Source: Marivita sp003149565 (GTDB taxonomy: Bacteria; Pseudomonadota; Alphaproteobacteria; Rhodobacterales; Rhodobacteraceae). Taken from it: a stretch of 64,000 nucleotides of DNA. Below the pieces are notes generated by a model that was not told the DNA's origin, did not search any database, and was given only the letters and a program-made list of their open reading frames with translations. How positions within the stretch are numbered: the stretch's first letter is position 1; each line of letters starts with the position of its first letter. The position numbers and the translations under genes were made by a program. Location of the stretch: NCBI RefSeq assembly GCF_965216415.1, contig NZ_CBDCFU010000002.1. The stretch is one strand, 5' to 3'. Shown piece by piece: positions 8,474 to 16,126 of the stretch.

Positions 8474-8784
8474 TCCTACATTGTGTTTTCTGCAGCTTTA
8501 ACAGCGACGCAAGTCAGGCGGATCGAACGGCCATCCTCTCAGATCTTGCTGGTTTCAGCCAAACGCTTGATGGGGTGTTGGCTTTCGATTTTGGCGCCAA
8601 CCATGACTTCGAGAACAAATCACCTGCTGTGACAGACGGCTTTGTCATCCGTTTTCGGGGCAGGCAGGCACTTGCTGCGTATGCTGATCATCCGACCCAC
8701 AAGGTTCTTGGAGCAAGACTTTGCGACCTTTGCGAAGGTGGAGCAGATGGTGTCATGGTCGTGGACCTCGTATGTGGTGACTGA
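8470..8784 (+). CDS. Dabb (stress-responsive alpha/beta barrel) family protein
   Basis: This 104-residue single-domain protein has the Dabb family pattern: a short N-terminal strand (MILHCVFCSF), a helix, then FDFGANHDFENKSPAVTDGF and AAYADHPTHKVLGA. Such domains form dimeric ferredoxin-like barrels; roles range from stress response to small catalytic functions and cannot be assigned here. The ATG overlaps the upstream transporter stop (ATGA), so translation is probably coupled. Confidence 0.85.
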   Translation: MILHCVFCSFNSDASQADRTAILSDLAGFSQTLDGVLAFDFGANHDFENKSPAVTDGFVIRFRGRQALAAYADHPTHKVLGARLCDLCEGGADGVMVVDLVCGD

Positions 8785-8808
8785 CGGCAAGGGACGACAG
8801 ACAAAGAC

Positions 8809-9348
8809 ATGCAATTCACACCGTATAGCGGCGGACGAAACCGGAATATCGCAGACCTGTTCCGAAATACGTTCACTGACTCGGAAGGTGTCGAAGAGGG
8901 AAACCTGATCCATGACCTCGCCCGCGCGCTGCTAGAGACAACCCCGCCTGATGATTTGCGCGTCTATATTGCAGAGGAGGCAGGTTTCCTGTGCGGCTGT
9001 GTCGTTTTCACGCGGCTCCGTTTCGACGATGATCCACGACGTGCATTCATTCTTTCGCCAATGGCTGTGGCGACGGTTCATCAGCGCAAGGGTGTCGGGC
9101 AAAGCCTGCTGCAGAATGCGCTGGAGGATTTGCGCAAAGAAGGTGTGGACGTCATCGTCACCTATGGTGATCCGAAATATTATCGACAGGTTGGGTTCCA
9201 TCCTGTGACGGTTGAAACCGTGCCTGCACCGCTTCCGCTCAGCATGCCGGGAGGGTGGATTGCGCAATCTCTGACAGACGCCCCTCTCACACGTTTGAAC
9301 GGACCGTCAGTTTGCGTGCCGGCACTGAACCGTCCTGACGTGTGGTGA
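8809..9348 (+). CDS. GNAT-family N-acetyltransferase
   Basis: This 179-residue protein has the acetyl-CoA-binding GNAT pattern: a strand with ILSPMAVATVHQRKGVGQSLL (motif A, QRKGVG) and YYRQVGFHPV (motif B), resembling the YhbS subgroup. It acetylates an unknown small molecule or protein. It lies 24 bp after the Dabb gene and probably shares its transcript with the MFS gene. A bidirectional terminator at 9380 follows. Confidence 0.85.
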   Translation: MQFTPYSGGRNRNIADLFRNTFTDSEGVEEGNLIHDLARALLETTPPDDLRVYIAEEAGFLCGCVVFTRLRFDDDPRRAFILSPMAVATVHQRKGVGQSLLQNALEDLRKEGVDVIVTYGDPKYYRQVGFHPVTVETVPAPLPLSMPGGWIAQSLTDAPLTRLNGPSVCVPALNRPDVW

Positions 9349-9379
9349 TCGTCTGAGGCTTAAGTTTTGCCAAGAAAAA

Positions 9380-9398
9380 GGGGCGGTCAAGCCGCCCC
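9380..9398. terminator. Intrinsic terminator between GNAT gene and gcrA
   Basis: GGGGCGG (9380-9386) and CCGCCCC (9392-9398) form a 7-bp GC stem. An A run on its left becomes TTTTT for the minus strand, so it is best placed to terminate gcrA; it may also block the convergent GNAT transcript. Confidence 0.8.
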
Positions 9399-9422
9399 AT
9401 ATTTTGAATTTCGACTGTGGAT

Positions 9423-10007
9423 TTACCGACGGCGGTCGCGGCGGGAGCTCATGGGCTGGAATGCGACGCCCACATGCGCTTCGCAATATGGCTTGCCCTG
9501 TTGAACCGGCAGCCCGCAGAACCAGAAATTCGGTGTCGCGGGGTCGCCAACCGGCCATTTGCAGGTCTTTTCCGTCAGTTCCATCAAGGTCAGCTTCTTG
9601 GCCTTCTTTTCGATCGCGTTCACCTTGGCCAACGCTTCCGGGCTGATTTCATTGGCCGAGGGTTGCGGTGGCAGAGGTTGACCGGCCGGAATGATCTGAC
9701 GGCGCGGGCTGGGTGGTGGCGTCGCGGACTTGGTCTCCATCATCACCTCTGGCTCCGCTGGTTTGGGAGCAGGCGCCGGTTTGGGCGCAGGCTTTGGGGC
9801 TGGTTTTGCTTCGGCCTTGGGCGCGGGCTTTGTTTCGGCCTTTGCAGGACCTACGGCGCCGGCGCGGTTCGACAGGCCCAAACGATGCACTTTCCCGATC
9901 ACGGCATTGCGAGTCACGCCGCCAAGCTCCTTGGCGATCTGGCTCGCCGACTGACCTTCGCCCCACATCTTTTTCAAAAGCTCTACACGTTCATCGGTCC
10001 AGGACAT
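9423..10007 (-). CDS. gcrA: Cell cycle regulator GcrA
   Basis: This is a 194-residue GcrA homologue. The N-terminal DNA-binding domain (MSWTDERVELLKKMWGEG, then SQIAKELGGVTRNAVIGKV) recognises CcrM-methylated GANTC promoters. A Lys/Pro/Ala-rich linker spans about residues 55-88. The C-terminal domain (CKWPVGDP, then FWFCG, then YCEAH) binds sigma-70 domain 2. These roles are established in Caulobacter. The start at MSWTDE has GGAGGGCACG upstream. A terminator-like hairpin with a T run lies about 15-40 bases upstream in the leader (see findings). The linker is longer than in Caulobacter GcrA. Confidence 0.95.
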   Translation of the reverse strand: MSWTDERVELLKKMWGEGQSASQIAKELGGVTRNAVIGKVHRLGLSNRAGAVGPAKAETKPAPKAEAKPAPKPAPKPAPAPKPAEPEVMMETKSATPPPSPRRQIIPAGQPLPPQPSANEISPEALAKVNAIEKKAKKLTLMELTEKTCKWPVGDPATPNFWFCGLPVQQGKPYCEAHVGVAFQPMSSRRDRRR

Positions 10008-10020
10008 CGTGCCCTCCATC

Positions 10021-10050
10021 AAAAAGAGCGGCCGTTTGCGTTGGCCGCCC
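10021..10050 (-). promoter_or_regulatory. Terminator-like hairpin in the gcrA leader
   Basis: Read on the minus strand, the arms GGCCGCCC and GAGCGGCC (one mismatch) enclose a 9-base loop and are followed directly by TTTTT, then by the gcrA ribosome site GGAGGG. The arrangement is that of an intrinsic terminator inside the 5' leader, so it could attenuate gcrA or end a short leader RNA. Confidence 0.5.
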
Positions 10051-10126
10051 GAAATCTCTAAGTCGCTCCTTATTCTAATCATGCGCGGGAGAGTTACAAC
10101 CCGCACTGACAGTCAAGAGGCTCTCA

Positions 10127-10936
10127 ATGCAGCAGACGGCAAAGGCCACCTCGAATGAACGCCGCTTCGGACGGGTGAACTGGCTGGGACTCTACACGCT
10201 TGGCCAGCGGGAAATTTTGCGGTTCCTCAATGTCTGGACCCAGACACTTCTTGCGCCATTGGTCACGGCCGGGCTCTTCATGTTGATCTTCACAATCGCC
10301 ATCGGTCCCCGTCGCGGCGAGGTAATGGGTGTCGATTTCACCACCTTCATTGCTCCCGGCATCCTGATGATGACCGTGATTCAGAACGCTTTTGCCAACA
10401 CATCATCCTCGATTGTCGTGTCCAAGGTGCAGGGTAACATCGTCGACACGCTGATGCCTCCCTTGTCTGCCGGAGAGCTTGTGCTGGGCTATCTCGCCGG
10501 CGGCGTTGCGCGCGGGCTGATGGTTGCGGTGGCGATTGCGCTCGCGCTTTGGCTGTTCCTTGGCATCGTGCCGCAGCATCCGTTGGTCGCACTCTACTTT
10601 GTCATTGTCGGTGGCGCGCTTCTGTCCGGCATCGGCATGGTCGCGGGCATCTATGCCGAAAAGTTTGACCAGATGGCGGCGATCACGAATTTCATCGTAA
10701 CCCCGCTCGCTTTCCTGTCCGGCACCTTTTACTCGGTCGAAGCCTTGCCGCCGTTCCTGAACGACATCACCCATGCAAATCCGATCTTCTACCTGATCGA
10801 TGGGGTACGCTGGGGAATAATTGGCGTGTCGGACAGCAGCCCGGTTCTTGGTGCCGTCGTCGCATTGGTCTCGACATTGATCGTCAATCTCGTGGCGTGG
10901 CTATTTTTCCGACGGGGCTACCGGCTGAAGGCCTGA
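10127..10936 (+). CDS. ABC-2 type transporter permease
   Basis: This 269-residue polytopic protein has about six predicted TM segments and the ABC-2 membrane-family pattern (FTTFIAPGILMMTVIQNAFA, then PLAFLSGTFYSVEALPPFL, then NPIFYLIDGVRWG), of the YadH/NodJ group. It would form the membrane part of an exporter. The ATPase partner is not adjacent and must be encoded elsewhere. It is divergent from gcrA, and its last 53 bp overlap the convergent EamA gene. Confidence 0.88.
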   Translation: MQQTAKATSNERRFGRVNWLGLYTLGQREILRFLNVWTQTLLAPLVTAGLFMLIFTIAIGPRRGEVMGVDFTTFIAPGILMMTVIQNAFANTSSSIVVSKVQGNIVDTLMPPLSAGELVLGYLAGGVARGLMVAVAIALALWLFLGIVPQHPLVALYFVIVGGALLSGIGMVAGIYAEKFDQMAAITNFIVTPLAFLSGTFYSVEALPPFLNDITHANPIFYLIDGVRWGIIGVSDSSPVLGAVVALVSTLIVNLVAWLFFRRGYRLKA

Positions 10937-11807
10937 TCCGGCCTTCGCGCCAGACCAATAACCCTGCACCACACAGGATGATCAGCGTCCCCATGACAGA
11001 GACCGTATCGGGTCGAACATCGAACACGGCAAAGTCGTAGAGCGCGGCAAAGACCAGCGTGGCGTAAAAGAAAGGCCCGACAAAGCTGGCATCGGCGCGG
11101 GCAATCGCGTTGATGAAACAGGATTGCGCCAAGGCCATCAGCACGCCAATTCCGATCAACGCCAGCCATTGCTGCGGCGTGGGTGTGATCCACACCCAAA
11201 CCGCAGCGGCTGATGCGATGCCGACGCCGATGACATTGTTGATCAACAGGATTTGCAACGGACCTTCCCGGCCACTCAGACGCTTGATCACAATGACTTC
11301 AAAGCCAAGCGACAGGGCCGCACCGAAGGCCAGCAGGGCGGCTGGCTGAAACGCGTCCGGCGTTGGTCGCAGCAGGATCATCGCGCCGCACAGGGCGATG
11401 GCCGCAGCACCCAATCTGACGGGTCCCACCCGTTCGCCCAGCAGCGGGATCGCCAGCAGCATGCCAATCACCGGGTTCAAGAAACTGATGGCAGTGGCAT
11501 CCGACAGCGGAATAAACGCCGCAGCCGCAAACATGAGTGTGACGCCGCCCCATCCGAACGCCACCCGAAGCGTATGCGTCTTCCACGCTATTGGTGTGAA
11601 CTGAAGCCGCATCACCACAGCCGCCAGAGCAATCGCAAGAAAGGCAAAGACGAACCGTCCCTGGCTGATCTGCAAAGGGTTCAGAGCCGGTCCCAGCGTA
11701 TCCGTGCCGAGCATCTTGGCCAGCAGTGTCGTGCCGGCCACAAATGCAGAAGCGCACAGCGTCAGAAACGCGGCAAGCAATGGGTTGTGGGCTTTGGGCA
11801 CGAACAT
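10884..11807 (-). CDS. EamA/DMT-family permease
   Basis: This 307-residue drug/metabolite transporter-superfamily protein has ten hydrophobic segments in two EamA repeats (first repeat with FVFAFLAIALAAVVMR and SDATAISFLNPVIGMLL; second with SFVGPFFYATLVFAALYDF). The substrate is unknown. I chose ATG 11807 (MFVPKAHNP), because starting further upstream would run into pcs; no strong ribosome site is visible, so the start is uncertain. It follows pcs on the same strand by about 35 bp and may be cotranscribed. Confidence 0.85.
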   Translation of the reverse strand: MFVPKAHNPLLAAFLTLCASAFVAGTTLLAKMLGTDTLGPALNPLQISQGRFVFAFLAIALAAVVMRLQFTPIAWKTHTLRVAFGWGGVTLMFAAAAFIPLSDATAISFLNPVIGMLLAIPLLGERVGPVRLGAAAIALCGAMILLRPTPDAFQPAALLAFGAALSLGFEVIVIKRLSGREGPLQILLINNVIGVGIASAAAVWVWITPTPQQWLALIGIGVLMALAQSCFINAIARADASFVGPFFYATLVFAALYDFAVFDVRPDTVSVMGTLIILCGAGLLVWREGRIRPSAGSPVGKIATPRD

Positions 11808-11842
11808 TGCGCAGCGATGCGCCACTTTCGCGCGAAAGGCAA

Positions 11843-12538
11843 TCAGCGACCGTGCATGGGTACAATCTGCTGAACGATCCCGACAAGTACGAGATAGACC
11901 GATGTCGCGATCAAGCCCCAATGCGCCCAGCTTTCGGGGTGGAAATCGACCCACGCCGCCCATCCGGCAAAAAAGGTCCACGCCAAGGCGATCGGCAGGG
12001 ACAGGTTGCGCCAGCGTTCGGTCCGCACCGGATGAATGAATTTGAGTGGCAGAAACATCGCCACGGCCAGCACCGCCACCAGCGCCAATGAGACCCAGAA
12101 ATTGGGTTCAATGGCAAAGAGAACCAGCACAAGCATGTTCCAACAGCCGGGGAAGCCGTGAAACGAATTGTCTGACGTCTTCATCCGGCTGTCGGCGAAA
12201 TACATGGCTGAGGCAAAGGTGATCACGATGATCGCGAACCAGCCGGTCCATCCAGGCAAAAGACCGCTTTGGAACAGCGCAAAGGCAGGGATGAAGACGT
12301 AGGTCAGATAGTCGATGATCAGGTCAAGCAGCACGCCGTCAAACCGCGGGGCGTTGGTCTTTACATCGTATTTCCGCGCCAACGGCCCGTCGATGCCGTC
12401 AACAGCAAAGGCCACAACAAGCCACAAGAACATGATTGACCACTCTTCCTGAGCCGCCGCCAACAGCGCCAGCATGGCAAAAACAGCCCCGGTTGCGGTC
12501 AGAAGGTGGACGCTTAGCGCGCGAGATTGATCCGTCAT
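11843..12538 (-). CDS. pcs: Phosphatidylcholine synthase
   Basis: This 231-residue integral membrane CDP-alcohol phosphotransferase condenses CDP-diacylglycerol with choline to give phosphatidylcholine, a one-step pathway typical of alphaproteobacteria. The motif is the Pcs variant: DGIDGPLARKYD, then RFDGVLLDLIIDYLTYV, with the conserved aspartates in TM2/TM3. About eight TM helices are predicted. Length and the YVFIPAFAL stretch match Pcs better than phosphatidylserine or PGP synthases. Two inverted repeats lie just upstream at 12611-12651. Confidence 0.93.
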   Translation of the reverse strand: MTDQSRALSVHLLTATGAVFAMLALLAAAQEEWSIMFLWLVVAFAVDGIDGPLARKYDVKTNAPRFDGVLLDLIIDYLTYVFIPAFALFQSGLLPGWTGWFAIIVITFASAMYFADSRMKTSDNSFHGFPGCWNMLVLVLFAIEPNFWVSLALVAVLAVAMFLPLKFIHPVRTERWRNLSLPIALAWTFFAGWAAWVDFHPESWAHWGLIATSVYLVLVGIVQQIVPMHGR

Positions 12539-12610
12539 TCCGGGGTTTTGGCTGAATTGTCGGAGCGGTGCAATTGCCCGCGCGTAATTTTCCCGCCGTT
12601 GTGAGCCATG

Positions 12611-12651
12611 TCGATGCGTCGACGCATCGACCGTTTGCGTTCACGCAAACG
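12611..12651. repeat. Two adjacent inverted repeats between mtaB and pcs
   Basis: A perfect 20-bp palindrome, TCGATGCGTCGACGCATCGA (12611-12630), is followed one base later by CGTTTGCG-TTCA-CGCAAACG (12632-12651). They lie 13 bp past the mtaB stop and 72 bp upstream of the pcs start. They could act as an RNA-end structure for mtaB or a protein-binding site for pcs. There is no T run. Confidence 0.75.
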
Positions 12652-12663
12652 CGCCCGCTCGGA

Positions 12664-13917
12664 TCAGGCAACCAGTTGATGTCCGTCCTGTCCGATGATC
12701 GTCGCGCGCACGATCTGCCCCACCGATTGCTCAGTGGCAAACCTCACCTCGGTAAACTGCTCGGTCCGTCCCATATCCGGGGCTTCCATCAGTACGCTGT
12801 GGGTTCGCCCTTGCTGCGCCGTCAGATGGCGCGACACTGCAGCTTCACCAGCCGCTCTCAATCGTGCGGCACGCTCCTTGATCGCGCGTCCGTCCACTTG
12901 GGGCATCCGTGCAGCCGGTGTGCCTTCGCGCGGCGAGTAGGGGAAGACATGCAGCCACGTCAGGTTGCACTCTTCGACCAGCTTCAGCGAGTTTTCGAAA
13001 TGCGCTTCGGTCTCTGTCGGGAATCCGGCGATGATATCCGCGCCAAAGGTCATGTCGGGACGTAGCTTGCGGGCCTCTTCGGCAAAGCGGATCGCGTCGT
13101 CGCGCAGATGGCGGCGCTTCATCCGCTTGAGGATCAGGTCGTCGCCATGCTGAAGGCTCAGATGCAGATGCGGCATGAGACGCGGTTCGGTCGCAATCGC
13201 CTGCATCAGGTTTTCGTCCACTTCGATGCTGTCGATTGAACTGATCCGCAGCCGTGGCAGATCAGGGACCAGCTTGAGGATGCGCATCACCAGATCGCCC
13301 AGCTTTGGCTGCGCAGGAAGATCGGCCCCCCAGGAGGTCAGATCGACCCCGGTCAGCACCACCTCGTTGAACCCCTTGTCCACCAGCCGCTTGATCTGAT
13401 CCACAATCACCCCGGCAGGCACCGAGCGCGAATTGCCGCGACCATACGGGATGATGCAAAAGGTGCAGCGGTGGTCGCAGCCGTTCTGAACCTGCACATA
13501 GGCGCGGGACCGCGTGCCAAAGCCGTCGATCAGATGTTGCGCGGTCTCCGTCACGGACATGATGTCGTTGACCTGCACCGCCTCGGTCTCACCGATGAAG
13601 TCGGCCGCCAGGCCTTTCCACGTGTCCGGCGTCATCTTTTCGGTATTGCCGATCACCGCATCGACCTCTTGCATCTTGGCAAAGGTCTCGGGCTCGGTCT
13701 GCGCGGCACAGCCGGTCACGATCAGCTTGGCGTTCGGGTTGTCCCGACGCAGCTTGCGGATCTCCTGCCGCGCCTTGCGCACCGCTTCAGCTGTCACGGC
13801 ACAGGTGTTGACCACTACGGCATTCTCTAGCCCCGCCTGTGCGGCAAGGTCTTTCATCGCCTCGGTCTCATACGCGTTGAGGCGGCAGCCCAGCGTGGTG
13901 AACTTCGGCGGTGTCAC
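12664..13917 (-). CDS. mtaB: tRNA (t6A37) methylthiotransferase MtaB
   Basis: This 417-residue radical-SAM methylthiotransferase converts t6A37 to ms2t6A in ANN-decoding tRNAs. It shows the MTTase domain (FTTLGCRLNAYETEAM, VVNTCAVTAEAVRKAR, VTGCAAQTEPE) and the radical-SAM cluster motif CDHRCTFCIIPYGRGNSRS. GCRLN and the length point to MtaB rather than MiaB or RimO. The start ATG overlaps the dapF stop by 4 bp, so the two are an operon. Confidence 0.94.
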   Translation of the reverse strand: MTPPKFTTLGCRLNAYETEAMKDLAAQAGLENAVVVNTCAVTAEAVRKARQEIRKLRRDNPNAKLIVTGCAAQTEPETFAKMQEVDAVIGNTEKMTPDTWKGLAADFIGETEAVQVNDIMSVTETAQHLIDGFGTRSRAYVQVQNGCDHRCTFCIIPYGRGNSRSVPAGVIVDQIKRLVDKGFNEVVLTGVDLTSWGADLPAQPKLGDLVMRILKLVPDLPRLRISSIDSIEVDENLMQAIATEPRLMPHLHLSLQHGDDLILKRMKRRHLRDDAIRFAEEARKLRPDMTFGADIIAGFPTETEAHFENSLKLVEECNLTWLHVFPYSPREGTPAARMPQVDGRAIKERAARLRAAGEAAVSRHLTAQQGRTHSVLMEAPDMGRTEQFTEVRFATEQSVGQIVRATIIGQDGHQLVA

Positions 13918-14753
13918 GACACCTGCTCCAGCCAGTCAGACGTAAACGTGCCGCTGAACACATGCGCGGTCGGCCCCGTCATCCAGACGCCATCGTCCCG
14001 CCAGTCAATCTCGATCCGCCCGCCATCGAGGTCGATGCGCACGCTGCGTCCGGTCAGTCCGCGCCGTGCTGCCGCAACAGCCGTGGCGCAAGAGGATGAT
14101 CCCGAGGCCAGCGTGACACCCACGCCACGCTCCCACACCCGCATCCGCAGGTGGTCGGGACCGACGAGGCTCGCGAACTGCACATTGGTACGCTGTGGAT
14201 AGAGCGGATGATGCTCGATCTCGTCCCCGCGCGCTTCAAGGTCAACCGAATCGGCGTCATCGACGAAGAATGTGCAATGCGGGTTGCCCATGCCGGTTGC
14301 CGTTGGGGCCCCATCGATGGGCAGCTCCAAAGTGTCCATCTCGCGCGCCAGTGGCACCTCGTCCCAGCGCAGCTGCGGATGTCCCATATTCACCGAGGTC
14401 AGCCCGTTTCCCGCATCGCAGGCCATCAGTTGACCGCGTTCGGTGGTCAGCACGACTTCCGGAACCTGCCCCTGATCCATCAGATGCCGTGCGATACAGC
14501 GTGTGGCATTGCCACACGCGCCAGCAGTCGATCCGTCGGAGTTGTAAAACGTCAGATGCGCTGTCGCTCCGTCATCGCCCTGCTCAATGAGCGCCAATTG
14601 ATCAAAGCCAACGCCCCGGTGCCTGTCCCCAATCGCTTTCGCCAGCGCAGCGGTCATCACCACCGGACGTTCACGGGTATCGAGCACGACAAAATCATTG
14701 CCAAGGCCGTGCATTTTCATGAAGGCGATATGGTCTGTGGCTTGGGTCATCAT
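13914..14753 (-). CDS. dapF: Diaminopimelate epimerase
   Basis: This 279-residue enzyme converts LL- to meso-diaminopimelate for lysine and peptidoglycan synthesis. The fold begins at FMKMHGLGNDFVVLD. The two catalytic cysteines are in GACGNATRC and GSSSCATAV; most DapF have GTGACA at the second site, so this is a divergent but functional-looking version. Two adjacent ATGs (14753 and 14750) are possible starts; neither has a clear ribosome site. The stop overlaps mtaB. Confidence 0.94.
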   Translation of the reverse strand: MMTQATDHIAFMKMHGLGNDFVVLDTRERPVVMTAALAKAIGDRHRGVGFDQLALIEQGDDGATAHLTFYNSDGSTAGACGNATRCIARHLMDQGQVPEVVLTTERGQLMACDAGNGLTSVNMGHPQLRWDEVPLAREMDTLELPIDGAPTATGMGNPHCTFFVDDADSVDLEARGDEIEHHPLYPQRTNVQFASLVGPDHLRMRVWERGVGVTLASGSSSCATAVAAARRGLTGRSVRIDLDGGRIEIDWRDDGVWMTGPTAHVFSGTFTSDWLEQVS

Positions 14754-14853
14754 GGCCGCGCATATACGCCTGTCGCATACATCTTTCCAGTGCAGCAAAA
14801 CGGCCGTGCACCAGCTTTCTGACACTTAGCGTTCGATTGTGCCGTTTTGGGGG

Positions 14854-14882
14854 TTGACCACCTCGGTGCGTCTTTCTAGACA
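14854..14882 (+). promoter_or_regulatory. Sigma-70-type promoter of tRNA-Lys
   Basis: A -35 element TTGACC (14854-14859), a 17-bp spacer and a -10-like TAGACA (14877-14882) lie so that transcription would start a few bases before the mature tRNA 5' end at 14893. Confidence 0.6.
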
Positions 14883-14892
14883 GCGCGCCAGT

Positions 14893-14968
14893 GGGCCGTT
14901 AGCTCAGTTGGTAGAGCAACTGACTTTTAATCAGTGGGTCGCAGGTTCGAATCCTGCACGGCTCACCA
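14893..14968 (+). tRNA. tRNA-Lys (anticodon UUU)
   Basis: This is a 76-nt cloverleaf with an encoded CCA end. The acceptor arm GGGCCGT pairs with ACGGCTC (one G-U), the D arm is GCTC/GAGC, the anticodon stem ACTGA/TCAGT encloses the loop CTTTTAA with anticodon TTT, and the T arm has GTTCGAATC. The discriminator base is A. Confidence 0.98.
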
Positions 14969-15072
14969 CTGATCTCTCAGATATATTGGTGTTACGCAGG
15001 AAAATCCCCACGGCGGGAACCTGCCTGTTTTTCTTTGGAACCCTTGCCGGTCCGATTCCGTTAACTACCTAA

Positions 15073-15101
15073 TTGCGAGTGATTTGCATTTTCAAAATGA
15101 T
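15073..15101 (+). promoter_or_regulatory. sit promoter with Fur/Mur-like palindrome
   Basis: CATTTT-C-AAAATG (15087-15099) is a perfect palindrome lying between a -35-like TTGCGA (15073-15078) and a weak -10-like AATGAT (15096-15101). In Rhodobacterales and rhizobia, sitABCD is controlled by the Fur-family manganese regulator Mur; I infer this is its operator. The -35/-10 pairing is only a pattern match. Confidence 0.55.
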
Positions 15102-15132
15102 GTAGACATACTCAACATGGAGGTTCGAAAGA

Positions 15133-16035
15133 ATGAGACGGAGTCTTAAAGCCCTGGCATCAGTCGGCCTGCTTGCAGCCTGCGCAAGCGGCGCTGCGGC
15201 GGATGAAAAGATGAAAGTGGTCACCACCTTCACCGTTTTGGCTGATATGGCGGCGAACGTGGCCGGGGACGCGGCAGAAGTGGTGTCGATCACCAAGCCG
15301 GGGGCCGAGATCCACGGCTATGAACCGACCCCTCAGGACATCGTGCGCGCCTATGACGCCGACCTGATTCTCTGGAACGGGCTCAACCTCGAGCTTTGGT
15401 TCGAACAATTTGTCTCCAATCTCGAAGACATTCCCTCGGTGACGCTTAGCGAAGGCATTGACCCGATTTCGATCTCATCGGGCAGCTATGAGGGAAAACC
15501 CAATCCGCATGCGTGGATGGGTCTGGATAATGCGCTGATCTATATCGACAATATCACAAAAGCCTTTTCAGATGCGGACCCGGAAAATGCGGCGCTCTAT
15601 GCCGAAAACGCCGCGCGATACAAAGACGAACTGCGCGCGACAATCGAACCGCTTCGCGATGCTGTGACGTCCATCGCCGAAGACCAGCGCTGGCTGGTGA
15701 CCTGTGAAGGCGCGTTCAGCTACCTCGCCCGCGACATGGGGCTGAAGGAGCTGTATCTTTGGCCGATGAACGCTGACCAAGTTGGTACACCGCAGCAAGT
15801 GCGCGCAGTGATCGACGGCGTTCGCGAGAATGACATCCCCGTCGTTTTCTGCGAAAGCACCGTGAACACCGCTCCGGCGGAACAGGTCGCGCGTGAAACC
15901 GGTGTCACCTATGGCGGCGTGCTCTATGTCGATTCGTTGAGTGAGGCGGACGGTCCGGTGCCGACCTATCTTGACCTGCTGTCTGTCACGACGCGCACCG
16001 TTGCCGAAGGTCTGACAACCGCCATCACCAACTGA
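15133..16035 (+). CDS. sitA: Manganese/iron ABC transporter substrate-binding protein
   Basis: This 300-residue periplasmic cluster A-I (PsaA/SitA) binding protein has a Sec signal peptide of about 23 residues (LASVGLLAACASGAAA). Expected metal ligands are His61 (AEIHGYEPT), His126 (NPHAWMG), Glu192 (CEGAF) and Asp267 (YVDSLS). Glu at the third position and no His-rich loop favour Mn2+ or Fe2+ over Zn2+. The start follows GGAGG. It begins a four-gene operon with sitB, sitC and sitD. Confidence 0.94.
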   Translation: MRRSLKALASVGLLAACASGAAADEKMKVVTTFTVLADMAANVAGDAAEVVSITKPGAEIHGYEPTPQDIVRAYDADLILWNGLNLELWFEQFVSNLEDIPSVTLSEGIDPISISSGSYEGKPNPHAWMGLDNALIYIDNITKAFSDADPENAALYAENAARYKDELRATIEPLRDAVTSIAEDQRWLVTCEGAFSYLARDMGLKELYLWPMNADQVGTPQQVRAVIDGVRENDIPVVFCESTVNTAPAEQVARETGVTYGGVLYVDSLSEADGPVPTYLDLLSVTTRTVAEGLTTAITN

Positions 16036-16126
16036 GGTGGCGCCGAACTGAACACCGATGCCCGCAGTTGCAAGGCTGCGGGCGCACCCATGTCAGGCCA
16101 CCGGCCTGCGATACCAAGGAAACATC

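Noticed and set aside
14839..15072. A small open frame covering tRNA-Lys
   Set aside because: It runs through the tRNA gene; the peptide is the translated tRNA and carries no support.
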